DNA of 64,000 bases from CAZLIC01 sp964559535 (lineage in GTDB: Bacteria; Pseudomonadota; Alphaproteobacteria; Rhodobacterales; Rhodobacteraceae), in the NCBI GenBank assembly GCA_964559535.1, contig CAZLIC010000014.1, positions 8,606 to 72,605 on the forward strand. Reading direction: 5' to 3'. The position numbers were made by a program, and so were the translations under genes. Below, in pieces: positions 20,270 to 29,073 of this stretch (position 1 is the first letter of the stretch; the number at the start of each line of letters is the position of its first letter). The notes under the pieces were generated by a model. That model was not told the DNA's origin. It did no database searches and saw only the letters and a program-made list of their open reading frames with translations.

Positions 20270-21031
20270 TCAACCCGGATGCTTCTGCGGCAGGGGGACC
20301 ACGTTCTGCTCGCGCACGTCGTCCACTTCATAGCCGAGGCTGGGCAGGATTTCCCGCAGGTCGGCCTCGAGCCGCCGCATTGCCGTGCTGTTGCGGCGTT
20401 CCTCGGCTTCGACATCGGTCAGCCAGCGGCGCAGTTCGTCGCAGGTCTGCCGGGCGATGCGCAGCCGGTCAGCCATTCGCTCGGCCTCTTCCTGGCGCTG
20501 CCGCAGAAAGCCCTTGGCGCGGGTGACCCGGTCTTCCGAATAGACCCGCGCCAGTTCGCGTGCGGCGTAGCTCATCTGGGCGGCCAGTTCCAGAATCTCG
20601 GGCTCGAGTTCCGCCAGGTCGGGGTGCTTGCGCAGGTGGTCCATCCTGGCGCGCACGGCATCGAATTCGGTCGAAAGGGCAAACGCCCCGCGGCGGTCGG
20701 CGGCATGGGCCATGTCGTAGGCCCGCAGCACGTCGTCGAGTCCGATGTGGAAGCTGCGGTGCGAGCGTTCCAGCCGCGCCATGCGGGTGTTGGCAGGCAG
20801 GAACAGGCACAGCGCCACGAACAGCGCCGTCAGCGCCAGTTGCGCAATCATTCCGGCGTGGGGCACCGGCGCGCCGTTCCAGACGACCGAGAGCTCGGGC
20901 CAGGCGATCCAGCCCAGTGCCGCCGTCGCGGATGCAGCAAGCAGCGCGACCGCCGCCGCCACCACCAGACCTTGCGCCACACGTTGCCCCACGCGCAGCG
21001 CGGGACCCGCCCACTCATTCCGACCCGACAT
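20270..21031 (-). CDS. Membrane-anchored coiled-coil protein, unknown function
   Basis: This 253-residue protein has two N-terminal membrane segments (VVAAAVALLAASATAALGWIAW and MIAQLALTALFVALCLFLP) and then a long charged helical domain. A probable coiled coil spans about 95-240 (SHRSFHIGLDDVLRAYD to EERRNSTAMRRLEADLREIL). Homologues in Rhodobacteraceae are often labelled 'DNA repair protein', which nothing here supports. A CtrA-like box lies 40 bp upstream (21071-21086), so expression may be tied to the cell cycle or motility regulon. Confidence 0.65.
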   Translation of the reverse strand: MSGRNEWAGPALRVGQRVAQGLVVAAAVALLAASATAALGWIAWPELSVVWNGAPVPHAGMIAQLALTALFVALCLFLPANTRMARLERSHRSFHIGLDDVLRAYDMAHAADRRGAFALSTEFDAVRARMDHLRKHPDLAELEPEILELAAQMSYAARELARVYSEDRVTRAKGFLRQRQEEAERMADRLRIARQTCDELRRWLTDVEAEERRNSTAMRRLEADLREILPSLGYEVDDVREQNVVPLPQKHPG

Positions 21032-21070
21032 CGCCCACCCTCGACACGGCACGGGTACAGACTGCGGATG

Positions 21071-21086
21071 GTTAAGGAAGAATCAA
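21071..21086 (-). promoter_or_regulatory. Candidate CtrA-binding box
   Basis: On the minus strand the sequence reads TTGATTCTTCCTTAAC, matching the CtrA consensus TTAA-N7-TTAAC with one substitution. A GANTC methylation site (21080-21084) lies inside it. It is 40 bp upstream of the start at 21031. Confidence 0.45.
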
Positions 21087-21224
21087 CGTCCTTCTGCGCT
21101 GATCCCACAGAAAACCGCGCAAAAGCAGGGGTTTGGCAAGGGTTGTCCAGGTTCTGGAAACAGTGGCGCAACTCAGGGCTGACCGTTGCGCAGGGGCGCA
21201 CGCGGAAAGGGTGCCTCGCCCGAC

Positions 21225-21971
21225 TCAGCGCACCGTCTCGATCGGGCCCTCGGCGCGGCCGTGGATGAACTGCTGCAGGTAGGGATCTTCGGCCGAATCC
21301 ATCTGCGTCACCGGCCCGGTCCAGCGTACGCGGCCGCCGTGCAGCATGGCCACGTTGTCGGCAATCGCCCGGACCGAGGACATGTCATGCGTGATGGTCA
21401 TGGCCGTCGCGCCCATCTCGGTGACGATTTCGCGGATCAGCGCGTTGATGACGCCCGACATGATGGGGTCCAGCCCGGTGGTGGGTTCGTCGAAGAAGAT
21501 GATCCCGGGCTGGGCGGCAATGGCGCGGGCCAGCCCCACCCGTTTCTGCATGCCGCCCGACAGTTCGGCCGGAAAGAGGTCGGCCACCCGTTCGTTCAGG
21601 CCGACGCGCGCGAGCTTTTCCAGCGCGATGGCGCGGGCCTGGTCCTTTGACAGTTTCTGGTGGCCGCGCAACAGGCGGAACGCCACGTTTTCCCATACCC
21701 GCAGGCTGTCGAACAGGGCGCCGCCCTGGAACAGCATGCCAAAGCGGGCGAGGAAGGCGTCGCGGTCGCCCTTGGTCACGTCCTGCCCGTCCAGCGTGAT
21801 GGTGCCGCTGTCGGGGCGGATCAGGCCAAGGATGCATTTCAAGAGCACCGACTTGCCGGTGCCCGAACCGCCGATGATGACCATGGAGGTGCCGCTGGTG
21901 ATGGACAGGTCCACACCCTGCAGCACGCGGTTGGGGCCGAACGCCTTGTGGACTGCGCGCAGCTCGATCAT
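21225..21971 (-). CDS. mlaF: ABC transporter ATP-binding protein, MlaF type
   Basis: The 248-residue ATPase has Walker A GGSGTGKS at 34-41, signature LSGGMQKR at 137-144 and Walker B IIFFDEPTTGLDP at 157-169. The LSGGMQKRV variant and the C-terminal YLQQFIHGRAEGPI tail are typical of MlaF, the ATPase of the outer-membrane lipid asymmetry system that moves phospholipids between membranes. Its start overlaps the mlaE stop by 4 nt (ATGA). No MlaD (MCE domain) or MlaB gene follows. Confidence 0.92.
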   Translation of the reverse strand: MIELRAVHKAFGPNRVLQGVDLSITSGTSMVIIGGSGTGKSVLLKCILGLIRPDSGTITLDGQDVTKGDRDAFLARFGMLFQGGALFDSLRVWENVAFRLLRGHQKLSKDQARAIALEKLARVGLNERVADLFPAELSGGMQKRVGLARAIAAQPGIIFFDEPTTGLDPIMSGVINALIREIVTEMGATAMTITHDMSSVRAIADNVAMLHGGRVRWTGPVTQMDSAEDPYLQQFIHGRAEGPIETVR

Positions 21972-22762
21972 GCGGAGAAGAACAGTTCGGTCAGCACATA
22001 GTTCGCGGCCAGGATCAGCACCGAGGCCGCCACCACCGCGGCCTTCGTCGCCGCCCCCACACCCTGCGCCCCGCGGCCCGAATTCATGCCGTGGTAGCAG
22101 CCCATCAGCGCCACAAGGAAACCGAACACCGCGCCCTTCACCAGACCCGAGCCCACATCCCAGGCTTCCAGGAAGGTGGCGGTGTTGTGCAGATAGGCGG
22201 CCGAGTTGAAGCCCAGGCGCGTGATGCCCACCAGCCAGCCGCCCATGATGCCGATGGCATCGCCCACGCCCACCAGCACCGGCACTGAAAGGGTGGCCGC
22301 CAGAACGCGCGGAACGGCCAGGTATTTCAGCGGGTTGGTGGACAGCGTCACCAGCGCGTCGATCTGTTCGGTGACCTTCATCGTGCCGATTTCGGCGGCG
22401 ATGGAAGAGGCCACCCGTGCGGCCACCATCAGCCCGCCCAGCACGGGGCCCAGTTCGCGCGCCATGCCGATGGCCACGATCTGCGGCACCACCGAGCCTG
22501 CGTTGAAGCGCGACCCGCCGGCGTAGATTTGCAGGGCCAGCGCCCCGCCGGTGAACAGGGCGGTCATGCCCACCACGGGCAGCGACAGCCAGCCGATCTG
22601 CAGAAGCTGGTGCAGGAATTCGCGCGGGTAGAACGGCGGGCGGAACAGGTGGCTGACGACGCTGCCGCCGAAGATGGCGATGCGCCCAAGCGCGGCCCAG
22701 CCCCGGACGATAGGGCGGCCGACGCGGGCGAGGATCGCGTCGGGGGTTACGGCGGGGGTCAC
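21968..22762 (-). CDS. mlaE: ABC transporter permease, MlaE type
   Basis: The 264-residue permease has the MlaE pattern: an N-terminal amphipathic helix ([31 protein letters not shown]), the central [26 protein letters not shown] and a C-terminal membrane segment. It partners with MlaF. Translation begins at GTG 22762, eight bases after GGAGGG, and overlaps the alr stop by 4 nt, so alr, mlaE and mlaF are translationally coupled. Confidence 0.92.
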   Translation of the reverse strand: MTPAVTPDAILARVGRPIVRGWAALGRIAIFGGSVVSHLFRPPFYPREFLHQLLQIGWLSLPVVGMTALFTGGALALQIYAGGSRFNAGSVVPQIVAIGMARELGPVLGGLMVAARVASSIAAEIGTMKVTEQIDALVTLSTNPLKYLAVPRVLAATLSVPVLVGVGDAIGIMGGWLVGITRLGFNSAAYLHNTATFLEAWDVGSGLVKGAVFGFLVALMGCYHGMNSGRGAQGVGAATKAAVVAASVLILAANYVLTELFFSA

Positions 22763-23805
22763 GTTCCCTCCATGTACCGGCGCGCATAGCGCGGGCCGAG
22801 GGCGGTGAGGATTTCGTAGCCGATGGTGCCCGCCGCCGTGGCCAGGTCATCGACCGTCTGGTGCGGACCGAGAATGTCGAGCGACCGGGGGTCGTCGGCC
22901 AGGTGGGTGACGTCGACGATGATGAGGTCCATCGACACCCGGCCCGCGATGGGGCAGGGCGTGTCGCCGTGCCACAGCATGCCCACGCCCGACATGGCCC
23001 GGATCAGCCCGTCGGCATAGCCGCCCGCGACCGTGGCCAGCCGCGACGGGACCTCGGCCGTCCAGGCATTGCCATAGCCCGCCGACTCTCCGGCCTCCAC
23101 GTCGCGCAGTTGCACCACGGGCAGCGACAGGCCCACCACGCGCGCCGCATCGGCAAAGGGGGCGCCGCCGTACAGGCCGATGCCGGGGCGGGTCAGGTCG
23201 AAGTGATAGTCGCGGCCCAGCAGAATTCCGCCGGTGGCCGACAGAGACCGCGGCACATCGGTGCCGTCGGTCATGGCGCGGAACGCGGCCAGCTGCGCCG
23301 GGTTCATCGGGTGGCCAGGTTCGTCGGCGCAGGCCAGATGGCTCATCAGCAGCACGGGTTCGGCCGACAGCACGAAGCCTGCCACCGCGTCCCATTCCGC
23401 GGACTCCATTCCCAGGCGGTTCATGCCTGTGTCGAGCTGTACACCGAAGGGATGGCCCGGCAGCGATTCCAGATGACGCGTGACCTGGTCGATCGAGTTC
23501 AGCATCGGCGTCAGGTCAAGGTCGCCGATCATCTCGGTATCGCCCGCCATGTGCCCGGAAAATATGCAGATCTGCGGACCCGAGCCGAGCGCCTGCCGGA
23601 TTGCCGCGCCTTCCTCGGCCACCGCCACGAAGAACCGCCGCGCGCCAGCCTGTGCCAGTGCCCGCGCCACGCGCCCGACACCCAGGCCGTAGGCATTGGC
23701 CTTGACCACCGCGCCTGTCTGTGTGCCCTGGCCCGACATCCGGTCCAGCGCGCGCCAGTTGGCAGCGACGGCGTTCAGGTCGACGGTCAGGGTTCCGGTG
23801 GCCAT
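22759..23805 (-). CDS. alr: Alanine racemase
   Basis: The 348-residue PLP enzyme makes D-alanine for peptidoglycan. The PLP lysine is K35 in [10 protein letters not shown]; the second catalytic tyrosine is in [14 protein letters not shown], and the C-terminal beta domain with [13 protein letters not shown] is complete. I start at ATG 23805 ([10 protein letters not shown]), the conserved N-terminus; the in-frame extension to 24051 has no family similarity and would enter the divergent spacer. It heads the alr-mlaE-mlaF unit, linking wall precursor supply with envelope lipid transport. Confidence 0.95.
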   Translation of the reverse strand: MATGTLTVDLNAVAANWRALDRMSGQGTQTGAVVKANAYGLGVGRVARALAQAGARRFFVAVAEEGAAIRQALGSGPQICIFSGHMAGDTEMIGDLDLTPMLNSIDQVTRHLESLPGHPFGVQLDTGMNRLGMESAEWDAVAGFVLSAEPVLLMSHLACADEPGHPMNPAQLAAFRAMTDGTDVPRSLSATGGILLGRDYHFDLTRPGIGLYGGAPFADAARVVGLSLPVVQLRDVEAGESAGYGNAWTAEVPSRLATVAGGYADGLIRAMSGVGMLWHGDTPCPIAGRVSMDLIIVDVTHLADDPRSLDILGPHQTVDDLATAAGTIGYEILTALGPRYARRYMEGT

Positions 23806-24004
23806 TGCGGCGGTAAGCCCCAAGGCCGCGGCGCGGTCAAGAGGGAACGGCCACGGGAAACAGTCTGGTCGAATTGTCCGTTCGCGCGGGGGTTGCGCGA
23901 AAGGCTGTCTGCGCCGATCATGGTTAGGAAAAGGTGTCGCTTGCGGCATCTGTGGCCGTGTGCGCATGTCGCGCGGACGGGGTGAATCCATTCGAGTTTG
24001 TGCA

Positions 24005-24985
24005 ATGAAGTCTGGAACAACGTCGGGACAGCAAGACGACGAGAATGACACGGCGCCGCAGCTGTTGCCCGGCGCCTGGCGCGAGATGATTGCGCAGGTT
24101 GGCGACGACGAAGGCTATTGGGAACCGCTGGGTGACAGGCATGCGGCGTTTTTTGCCGATGCCGGACAGGGAACGCTTCTGGTCAGCTTCGAGGACGGGC
24201 ACGCGATCCGGGAAAGCGGCGAGGCGCAGTTGCCCGATGCCCTGCGTCTGGCGCGAAAGCATGGCTGGTCCTGCCTGACGCTGATCGCCGAGGGCGAGAC
24301 ATGGTGGCGCGACCCGGCCGTGTTCCGGTTCTTCGACCGGCAGGTGGACGACGCGTTCTTCGAGGATTTCGACCGGGTCGTGTTCTATGGCGCCGGTGCG
24401 GCCGGCTATGCCGCGGCGGCCTATTCGGTGGCGGCGCCCGGTGCCACGGTGCTGGCGCTGGCCCCGCGCGCAACGATGGATGCGCGCGTGCGCGAGTGGG
24501 ACAATCGCCATCCTGCCGCGCGGCGGCTGGATTTTTCCGGGCGCTATGCCTTTGCCCCGGACATGACCGAAGGCGCCGGAAAGACCTTTTTGGCCTATGA
24601 CCCGACCGAACCGGCCGACGCGATGCACGCCTCGCTGTTCAACCGGGCCTGGGTGACTTTTCTTCGCATGCGTCGGCTGGGCGGGCGTCCGGAACTGGCG
24701 CTGCGGCGGATGGGCATTCTGGACGACCTGATTGTCGCTGCGGCGGACGGCAGCCTGACGGCGGTCCGTTTCGCGCAGATGCTGCGCGTGCGGCGGAACT
24801 ATGCCCCCTATCTGAAGCGCATGCTGAGCATCTGTGCCAATGCCGAAAGCATCTGGCGCGAAGCGATGGTATGCCGGTCGGCCGTGCGACGGCTGCGTGG
24901 ACCGGCCTACATCAAGCGGCTGGCCGAGCTGGAGCGCCTGCAGCCCGGCGTGGCGGGGACGGCTTCGGCGGGCCCGGGGGACTGA
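24005..24985 (+). CDS. Conserved Rhodobacteraceae protein of unknown function
   Basis: This 326-residue soluble protein resembles a family in Rhodobacteraceae sometimes labelled 'phosphoadenosine phosphosulfate reductase', but no PAPS-reductase motif is present. The N-terminal part has [18 protein letters not shown] and [17 protein letters not shown]; the centre has [20 protein letters not shown] followed by [12 protein letters not shown], which looks like a Rossmann or alpha/beta-hydrolase core. The C-terminus is helical and basic. It is divergent from alr across 199 bp. The true homologous start may be a few codons either side of 24005. Confidence 0.6.
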   Translation: MKSGTTSGQQDDENDTAPQLLPGAWREMIAQVGDDEGYWEPLGDRHAAFFADAGQGTLLVSFEDGHAIRESGEAQLPDALRLARKHGWSCLTLIAEGETWWRDPAVFRFFDRQVDDAFFEDFDRVVFYGAGAAGYAAAAYSVAAPGATVLALAPRATMDARVREWDNRHPAARRLDFSGRYAFAPDMTEGAGKTFLAYDPTEPADAMHASLFNRAWVTFLRMRRLGGRPELALRRMGILDDLIVAAADGSLTAVRFAQMLRVRRNYAPYLKRMLSICANAESIWREAMVCRSAVRRLRGPAYIKRLAELERLQPGVAGTASAGPGD

Positions 24986-25053
24986 ACGCCCGTCCGTTTT
25001 GGCAGTGGCATCCCGGCCTTCCGCGGCGCTATGGTCATGCGGGGGGATTGGCC

Positions 25054-26037
25054 ATGGATCACGACAACATTCCGGAAATCGCGCTGGACTGGCACCGGTC
25101 CGGTCGGGGCGCGGCGCTGGCTACGGTGGTGGAGACCTGGGGCTCGGCTCCCAGGCCGGTGGGCAGCCAACTGGCGGTGTCGGCCGCGGGCGAGATCATG
25201 GGGTCGGTCTCGGGCGGCTGCGTGGAAGGCGCGGTGGTGGCCGAGGCGGTAGACGCGCTGGCCGATGGCAAGCCGCGGCTTCTGTCCTTTGGCGTGTCGG
25301 ATGATGATGCCTTTGCCGTGGGACTGGCCTGCGGGGGCAAGATCAGCGTGCTGGTCGAACCGGTGGGGGCTGCGGTGCCCGAGCCGATGCTGGCCGAACT
25401 GGTGGCGGCGCGTGCGGCGCGGCAGGCGGTGGCCTATGTCACGCGGGCCGATGGCGGCGGGCGGCGGCTGACGGCGGGGCCGGGCGATGTGTTCGAGGCG
25501 GCGATTGCCGCGCGGATGCGCGCCGACCGGTCGGGGATGGAAGAGGACGGCAGTTTCATCGCCATCCACAACCCGCCCTTGCGGATGATCGTGGTGGGGG
25601 CCGTGCACATTGCGCAGCCGCTGGTCGCCATGGCGCGGCTGTGCGGCTATGACCCGGTGCTGATCGATCCGCGCGGCAGTTTCGGCGCGGCGCACCGGTT
25701 TCCGGGCGAGCGGATCGTCGAGGACTGGCCGGACGAGGCGCTGGCGGCGCTGGCCCCCGACGCCCGGACGGCGGTGGTGACGCTGACGCATGACCCAAAG
25801 CTGGACGACCCCGCGCTGCGGATCGCGCTGGCGTCGCGGGCGTTCTACATCGGCTGTCTGGGGTCTCCGCGGACGCATTCGAAACGGCTGGAGCGGCTGC
25901 GGGCCGGCGGCGTGACCGACGACGCCATCGCCCGCATCCATGCGCCGGTGGGGCTGGCCATTGGCGCCAAGAGCCCGGCCGAGATTGCCGTGTCGATCAT
26001 GGCCGAGATCACGCGGGTTCTGCGGCAAGGGTCATGA
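25054..26037 (+). CDS. XdhC/CoxI-family molybdoenzyme maturation protein
   Basis: The 327-residue protein has both XdhC domains. The N-terminal domain contains SVSGGCVEGAVV and LACGGKISVLVEP; the C-terminal Rossmann domain starts LRMIVVGAVHIAQPL and ends with IGCLGSPRTHSKRL and GLAIGAKSPAEIAVSI. XdhC proteins bind molybdenum cofactor and sulfurate and insert it into xanthine-dehydrogenase-type enzymes. It overlaps the next gene by 4 nt (ATGA), marking a maturation module. No molybdoenzyme structural genes are in the window. Confidence 0.9.
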   Translation: MDHDNIPEIALDWHRSGRGAALATVVETWGSAPRPVGSQLAVSAAGEIMGSVSGGCVEGAVVAEAVDALADGKPRLLSFGVSDDDAFAVGLACGGKISVLVEPVGAAVPEPMLAELVAARAARQAVAYVTRADGGGRRLTAGPGDVFEAAIAARMRADRSGMEEDGSFIAIHNPPLRMIVVGAVHIAQPLVAMARLCGYDPVLIDPRGSFGAAHRFPGERIVEDWPDEALAALAPDARTAVVTLTHDPKLDDPALRIALASRAFYIGCLGSPRTHSKRLERLRAGGVTDDAIARIHAPVGLAIGAKSPAEIAVSIMAEITRVLRQGS

Positions 26038-27044
26038 AGTTCGGGACCGTTCCTGTGGGAGAGGCCGAAGGGGCGATTCTGGCCCATTCGGTGCTGCTGC
26101 CGGGGGGGCGGATGCGCAAGGGGCAGGTGCTGGGGCCAGCGGATGTGGCCGTGCTGGCGGCGGCCGGCGTGGCCGATGTGGTGGTGGCCCGGCTTGGGGC
26201 CGGTGATGTGGCCGAAGATGCGGCGGCCGACCGGCTGGCGGCGGCGCTGGTCCCTGATCCTGATGCAGCCGGTCTATCCCGCAGCGTGGCCTTCACCGGC
26301 CGGGTGAACCTGAACGCAACCGTGCCTGGGGTGGTGGAGGTGGATGCGGCGGCGGTGCATGCGCTGAACCTGATCGACCCGTCCATCACGCTGGCCACGC
26401 TGGCGCCGCTGACGCGGGTGTGGCCGGGGCTGTTGTGCGGGACGGTGAAGATCATCTCTTATGCTGTTGATTCTGCGTCACTTGACCGCGCCTGCTCCGC
26501 GGCGGCGGGGGCGCTGCGGGTGCGCCCGGTGGTACGGCGGACGGCGGGGCTGATCCTGACCGAGGTGCCCGAGCAGGACATGAAGCTGGCGCGCAAGGGG
26601 CGGCGGGCGGTCGAGGGGCGGCTGGCGGCACTGGGGATTTCCCTGCAGGCGGTGGAGACGGTGGCGCATGACGAAGCGGCGATTGCCGCGGCGCTGGAGC
26701 GGCTGCCGGGGGAGATTGCGCTGATCCTGACCGGTTCGGCCACATCGGACCTGCACGACACCGCACCGAACGCCGTGCGGCTGGCGGGCGGACAGGTGGC
26801 GCGGTTCGGCATGCCGGTCGACCCCGGCAACCTCTTGTTCCACGGCACGCAGGGCAGCCGCCCGGTGATCGGCCTGCCGGGCTGCGCCCGCTCGCCTGCG
26901 CTGAACGGCGCCGACTGGGTGCTGGAACGGCTGGCCTGCCGGATCGACCTGTCGGATGCCGACGTGGCGGCGATGGGGGTGGGGGGATTGCTGAAGGAAA
27001 TCCCCATAAGGCCGCACCTGCGAGAGCGATCTGACAAGGACTGA
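26034..27044 (+). CDS. Molybdopterin-binding (MoeA/MogA-like) protein
   Basis: The 336-residue protein shows MoeA-like N-terminal sequence (GAILAHSVLLPGGRMRKGQVLGPAD) and a MogA-type molybdopterin-binding domain (ALILTGSATSDLHD, PVDPGNLLFHGTQGSRPVIGLPGCARSP). Related proteins are often fused to a MobA-like nucleotidyltransferase (MocA type) in this context; here the protein ends before such a domain. It is translationally coupled to xdhC, so it probably handles the cofactor delivered by XdhC. Confidence 0.82.
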   Translation: MKFGTVPVGEAEGAILAHSVLLPGGRMRKGQVLGPADVAVLAAAGVADVVVARLGAGDVAEDAAADRLAAALVPDPDAAGLSRSVAFTGRVNLNATVPGVVEVDAAAVHALNLIDPSITLATLAPLTRVWPGLLCGTVKIISYAVDSASLDRACSAAAGALRVRPVVRRTAGLILTEVPEQDMKLARKGRRAVEGRLAALGISLQAVETVAHDEAAIAAALERLPGEIALILTGSATSDLHDTAPNAVRLAGGQVARFGMPVDPGNLLFHGTQGSRPVIGLPGCARSPALNGADWVLERLACRIDLSDADVAAMGVGGLLKEIPIRPHLRERSDKD

Positions 27045-27063
27045 AAGGCCTTCGCCGGTGCTG

Positions 27064-27441
27064 TCAGAGAATTCCCTGCGCCAGGATCATCACTGCCCCC
27101 GCCGCCACCACGAAGCCGCCGTCGATCAGGGCTGCCGCGCCGGACTTCTGGCTGAACAGACCGCCGGACAGGATCAGGGCGCCGGTCCCCAGGATTGCCG
27201 CAAGGGCCGTCATCAGGGCATCGCTGGTTGCCGTGACGCCAACCACAATGGCCAGCAGGAACAGGCCAAGCAGGTTCAGCCCCATTGCCGCCATCGGCAT
27301 CTTCTCGGGCGGGGTGATGCCGTGGCTGCCCAGCGCCCAGGCCTTGCGGAACACCATCCCGTACCAGACCCAGCCCAGACCGAAGGCCAGCGCAGTGCCA
27401 AGCAGCACGGCCGCCCAGTTCACCCCTGCAAATTCATTCAT
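27064..27441 (-). CDS. DUF1761 membrane protein
   Basis: A 125-residue protein of about four membrane segments. The N-terminus WAAVLLGTALAFGLGWVWYGMVFRKAW is the DUF1761 signature, with the conserved W-YG-F-K-W pattern. Function of the family is unknown. It converges on the molybdopterin-binding gene (19 bp between stops) and lies downstream of the DUF899 gene on the same strand. Confidence 0.8.
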   Translation of the reverse strand: MNEFAGVNWAAVLLGTALAFGLGWVWYGMVFRKAWALGSHGITPPEKMPMAAMGLNLLGLFLLAIVVGVTATSDALMTALAAILGTGALILSGGLFSQKSGAAALIDGGFVVAAGAVMILAQGIL

Positions 27442-27465
27442 GGCCCTGTTTCCCTGATTGTCGGT

Positions 27466-28158
27466 TCACGTCCCGTAGCGGTCGCGGCGGCGGAGCCAGG
27501 CCATTGACCAGGGCAGGCCGTCTTCGTTCCGGCCCAACGGCGTCAGGTCGAGGAAATGGTAGGCGCCGTTCAGCATGTCCAGGCCGCGGGCATAGGTCGA
27601 ATAGGAATGCAGCACCGTGTCGCCGTCGCGGAAGAACACGCTGATTCCGGGCATTTCTTCGGGGCTGCGGGTGCGAGGGGCAAAGTTGTATTCGCCACCC
27701 GCATCGCCGGGCGGGAAGGACACGTGGAAATCCTCGTTGAAGCCGCCGTCGCCGGCCGAGACCCAGCGAAACCGCCAGCCCATCCGCGTCCGGTAGGCCA
27801 AGAGCCGGTCGAGCGGCGCCTTCGACACTGCAACCAGGGCGGTGTCACGGGCCCGCAGGTGCACGTCGATGCCGTCAAAGTTGTCGGCCCAGAACGAGCA
27901 GGACGGGCATCCTTCGGACCAGTCCGCGCCATACATGAAGTGATAGACGATCAGCTGCCGCGCCGTTCCGAACAGGTCACGCAGACCGACCTCGCCGGTT
28001 TCGTCGATGAACCGGTAGTCGCGGTCCAGCCTTGCCATCGGCAGCGCCCGCCTCCGCGCCGCCAGCGCATCGCGGGCGCGGTCGAACGCCTTTTCTTCGG
28101 CCAGCAGGGCCAGCCTTTCGGTGCGCCAGTCGTCGCGCGAAACGATCCGGGGGTGCAT
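27466..28158 (-). CDS. DUF899 thioredoxin-like protein
   Basis: The 230-residue product has the DUF899 layout: LDRDYRFIDETGEVGLRDLFGTARQLIVYHFMYG, then GCPSCSFWADNFDG with the CPSC pair, and a C-terminal YHFLDLTPLGRNED. The fold is thioredoxin-like and peroxiredoxin-related; the biochemical role is not established. It lies 36 bp downstream of an ArsR-SRPBCC fusion gene, a pairing common for DUF899 proteins, suggesting control by that regulator. Its ATG follows AAGGAAAGGAC. Confidence 0.85.
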   Translation of the reverse strand: MHPRIVSRDDWRTERLALLAEEKAFDRARDALAARRRALPMARLDRDYRFIDETGEVGLRDLFGTARQLIVYHFMYGADWSEGCPSCSFWADNFDGIDVHLRARDTALVAVSKAPLDRLLAYRTRMGWRFRWVSAGDGGFNEDFHVSFPPGDAGGEYNFAPRTRSPEEMPGISVFFRDGDTVLHSYSTYARGLDMLNGAYHFLDLTPLGRNEDGLPWSMAWLRRRDRYGT

Positions 28159-28194
28159 TGCCGTGTCCTTTCCTTGGAGAACTGCCGATGGCGC

Positions 28195-28950
28195 CTAGGG
28201 AAACAGGTCCGCGAGCTTTCCCAGGATGCCTGCCCACCCCATGGCATGGTTGTCGCGCGCGTCCTCGGACACAAAGCGCACATGCGTGAGTTCCACCTCG
28301 GTGCCGCCGTCGACCGGGCTGAGCCGAAGCGTGACCTGCGTGTCGGGCGCCGACCATGGCGCTTCCCAGGTGAACACGATGCGCGAATAGGGCACCAGTT
28401 CGCGGTAGGTGCCTTCGTGCGGATAGGGCTTGTCACCGACCATCAGCACGAAGAAGCGGCCGCCGACGCGGGCGTCGGCGCGTGCTTCCGCCACATGCAT
28501 GTCGGGGCGCGGCGACATGAAGCGCGACATCATCGCCGGATCAAGCCAGGCGGCGTACACCTTTTCCGGCGGCGCCTTGATGATCTGGCGGCAGGTCAGC
28601 GAAAGATCCGTCATGTCCGTCTCCCCGGTCAGCAATTTGTCCAGTGCCTGAAGCCGCAGTTCCCAGATCGACCGCAGCCCGGCAAACCATCGGTCGATCT
28701 CGTCCAGGGGCTGCATCTGCACCTCGATCAGATGCTCGCGCCATTGCGTCCGGCGCGTCACCAGCCCGGCCTGTTCCAATGCCTGGATGTGTTTCGATAC
28801 CGCGTTCAGGCTCTTGTCGAACCGCGCCGCGATTTCGGTGATCCGCATCGGTCCTTCCTGCGCAAGATGCGTCAGGATCTCCCTGCGGGTCGGGTCGCTG
28901 GCGGCTTTGAGAATCTCGGTTAGGCGCGTCCTGTCCTGTCGTTCAACCAT
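28195..28950 (-). CDS. ArsR-type HTH fused to SRPBCC (AHSA1/START-like) domain
   Basis: Residues 1-105 form an ArsR-family winged helix (LKAASDPTRREILTHLAQEGPMRITEIAARFDKSLNAVSKHIQALEQAGLVTRR) with no metal-binding cysteines. Residues about 113-251 form an SRPBCC/AHSA1 hydrophobic-ligand domain (LTCRQIIKAPPEKVYAAWLDPAMMSRFM and ending NHAMGWAGILGKLADLF). In many bacteria these are two adjacent genes; here they are one 251-residue polypeptide joined by a short linker (TGETDMTD). A small molecule bound by the C-terminal cavity could modulate DNA binding. Likely operon with DUF899 and DUF1761 genes. Confidence 0.85.
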   Translation of the reverse strand: MVERQDRTRLTEILKAASDPTRREILTHLAQEGPMRITEIAARFDKSLNAVSKHIQALEQAGLVTRRTQWREHLIEVQMQPLDEIDRWFAGLRSIWELRLQALDKLLTGETDMTDLSLTCRQIIKAPPEKVYAAWLDPAMMSRFMSPRPDMHVAEARADARVGGRFFVLMVGDKPYPHEGTYRELVPYSRIVFTWEAPWSAPDTQVTLRLSPVDGGTEVELTHVRFVSEDARDNHAMGWAGILGKLADLFP

Positions 28951-29017
28951 GACTGTGAATTAGCAACTCCCTCTGCCTCAGTCAACCCATCTTGTGAATG
29001 ACGTGCGGCGCACATAA

Positions 29018-29049
29018 GCAAAGGGGCGCGACCCGGCCGGTCGCGCCCC
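29018..29049 (-). terminator. Terminator-like hairpin after infC
   Basis: Arms GGGGCGCGACC and GGTCGCGCCCC form an 11-bp stem with loop CGGCC. On the minus strand it is followed by TTTGCTTATG, a weak U-run. It lies 25 bp past the infC stop. Confidence 0.65.
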
Positions 29050-29073
29050 CTGTCGACGGTGATGCGGGCCGCG

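Noticed and set aside
24005..24985. Phosphoadenosine phosphosulfate reductase
   Set aside because: Neither the catalytic ECG-H motif nor the PP-loop is present; a bona fide cysH lies at 31913-32668.
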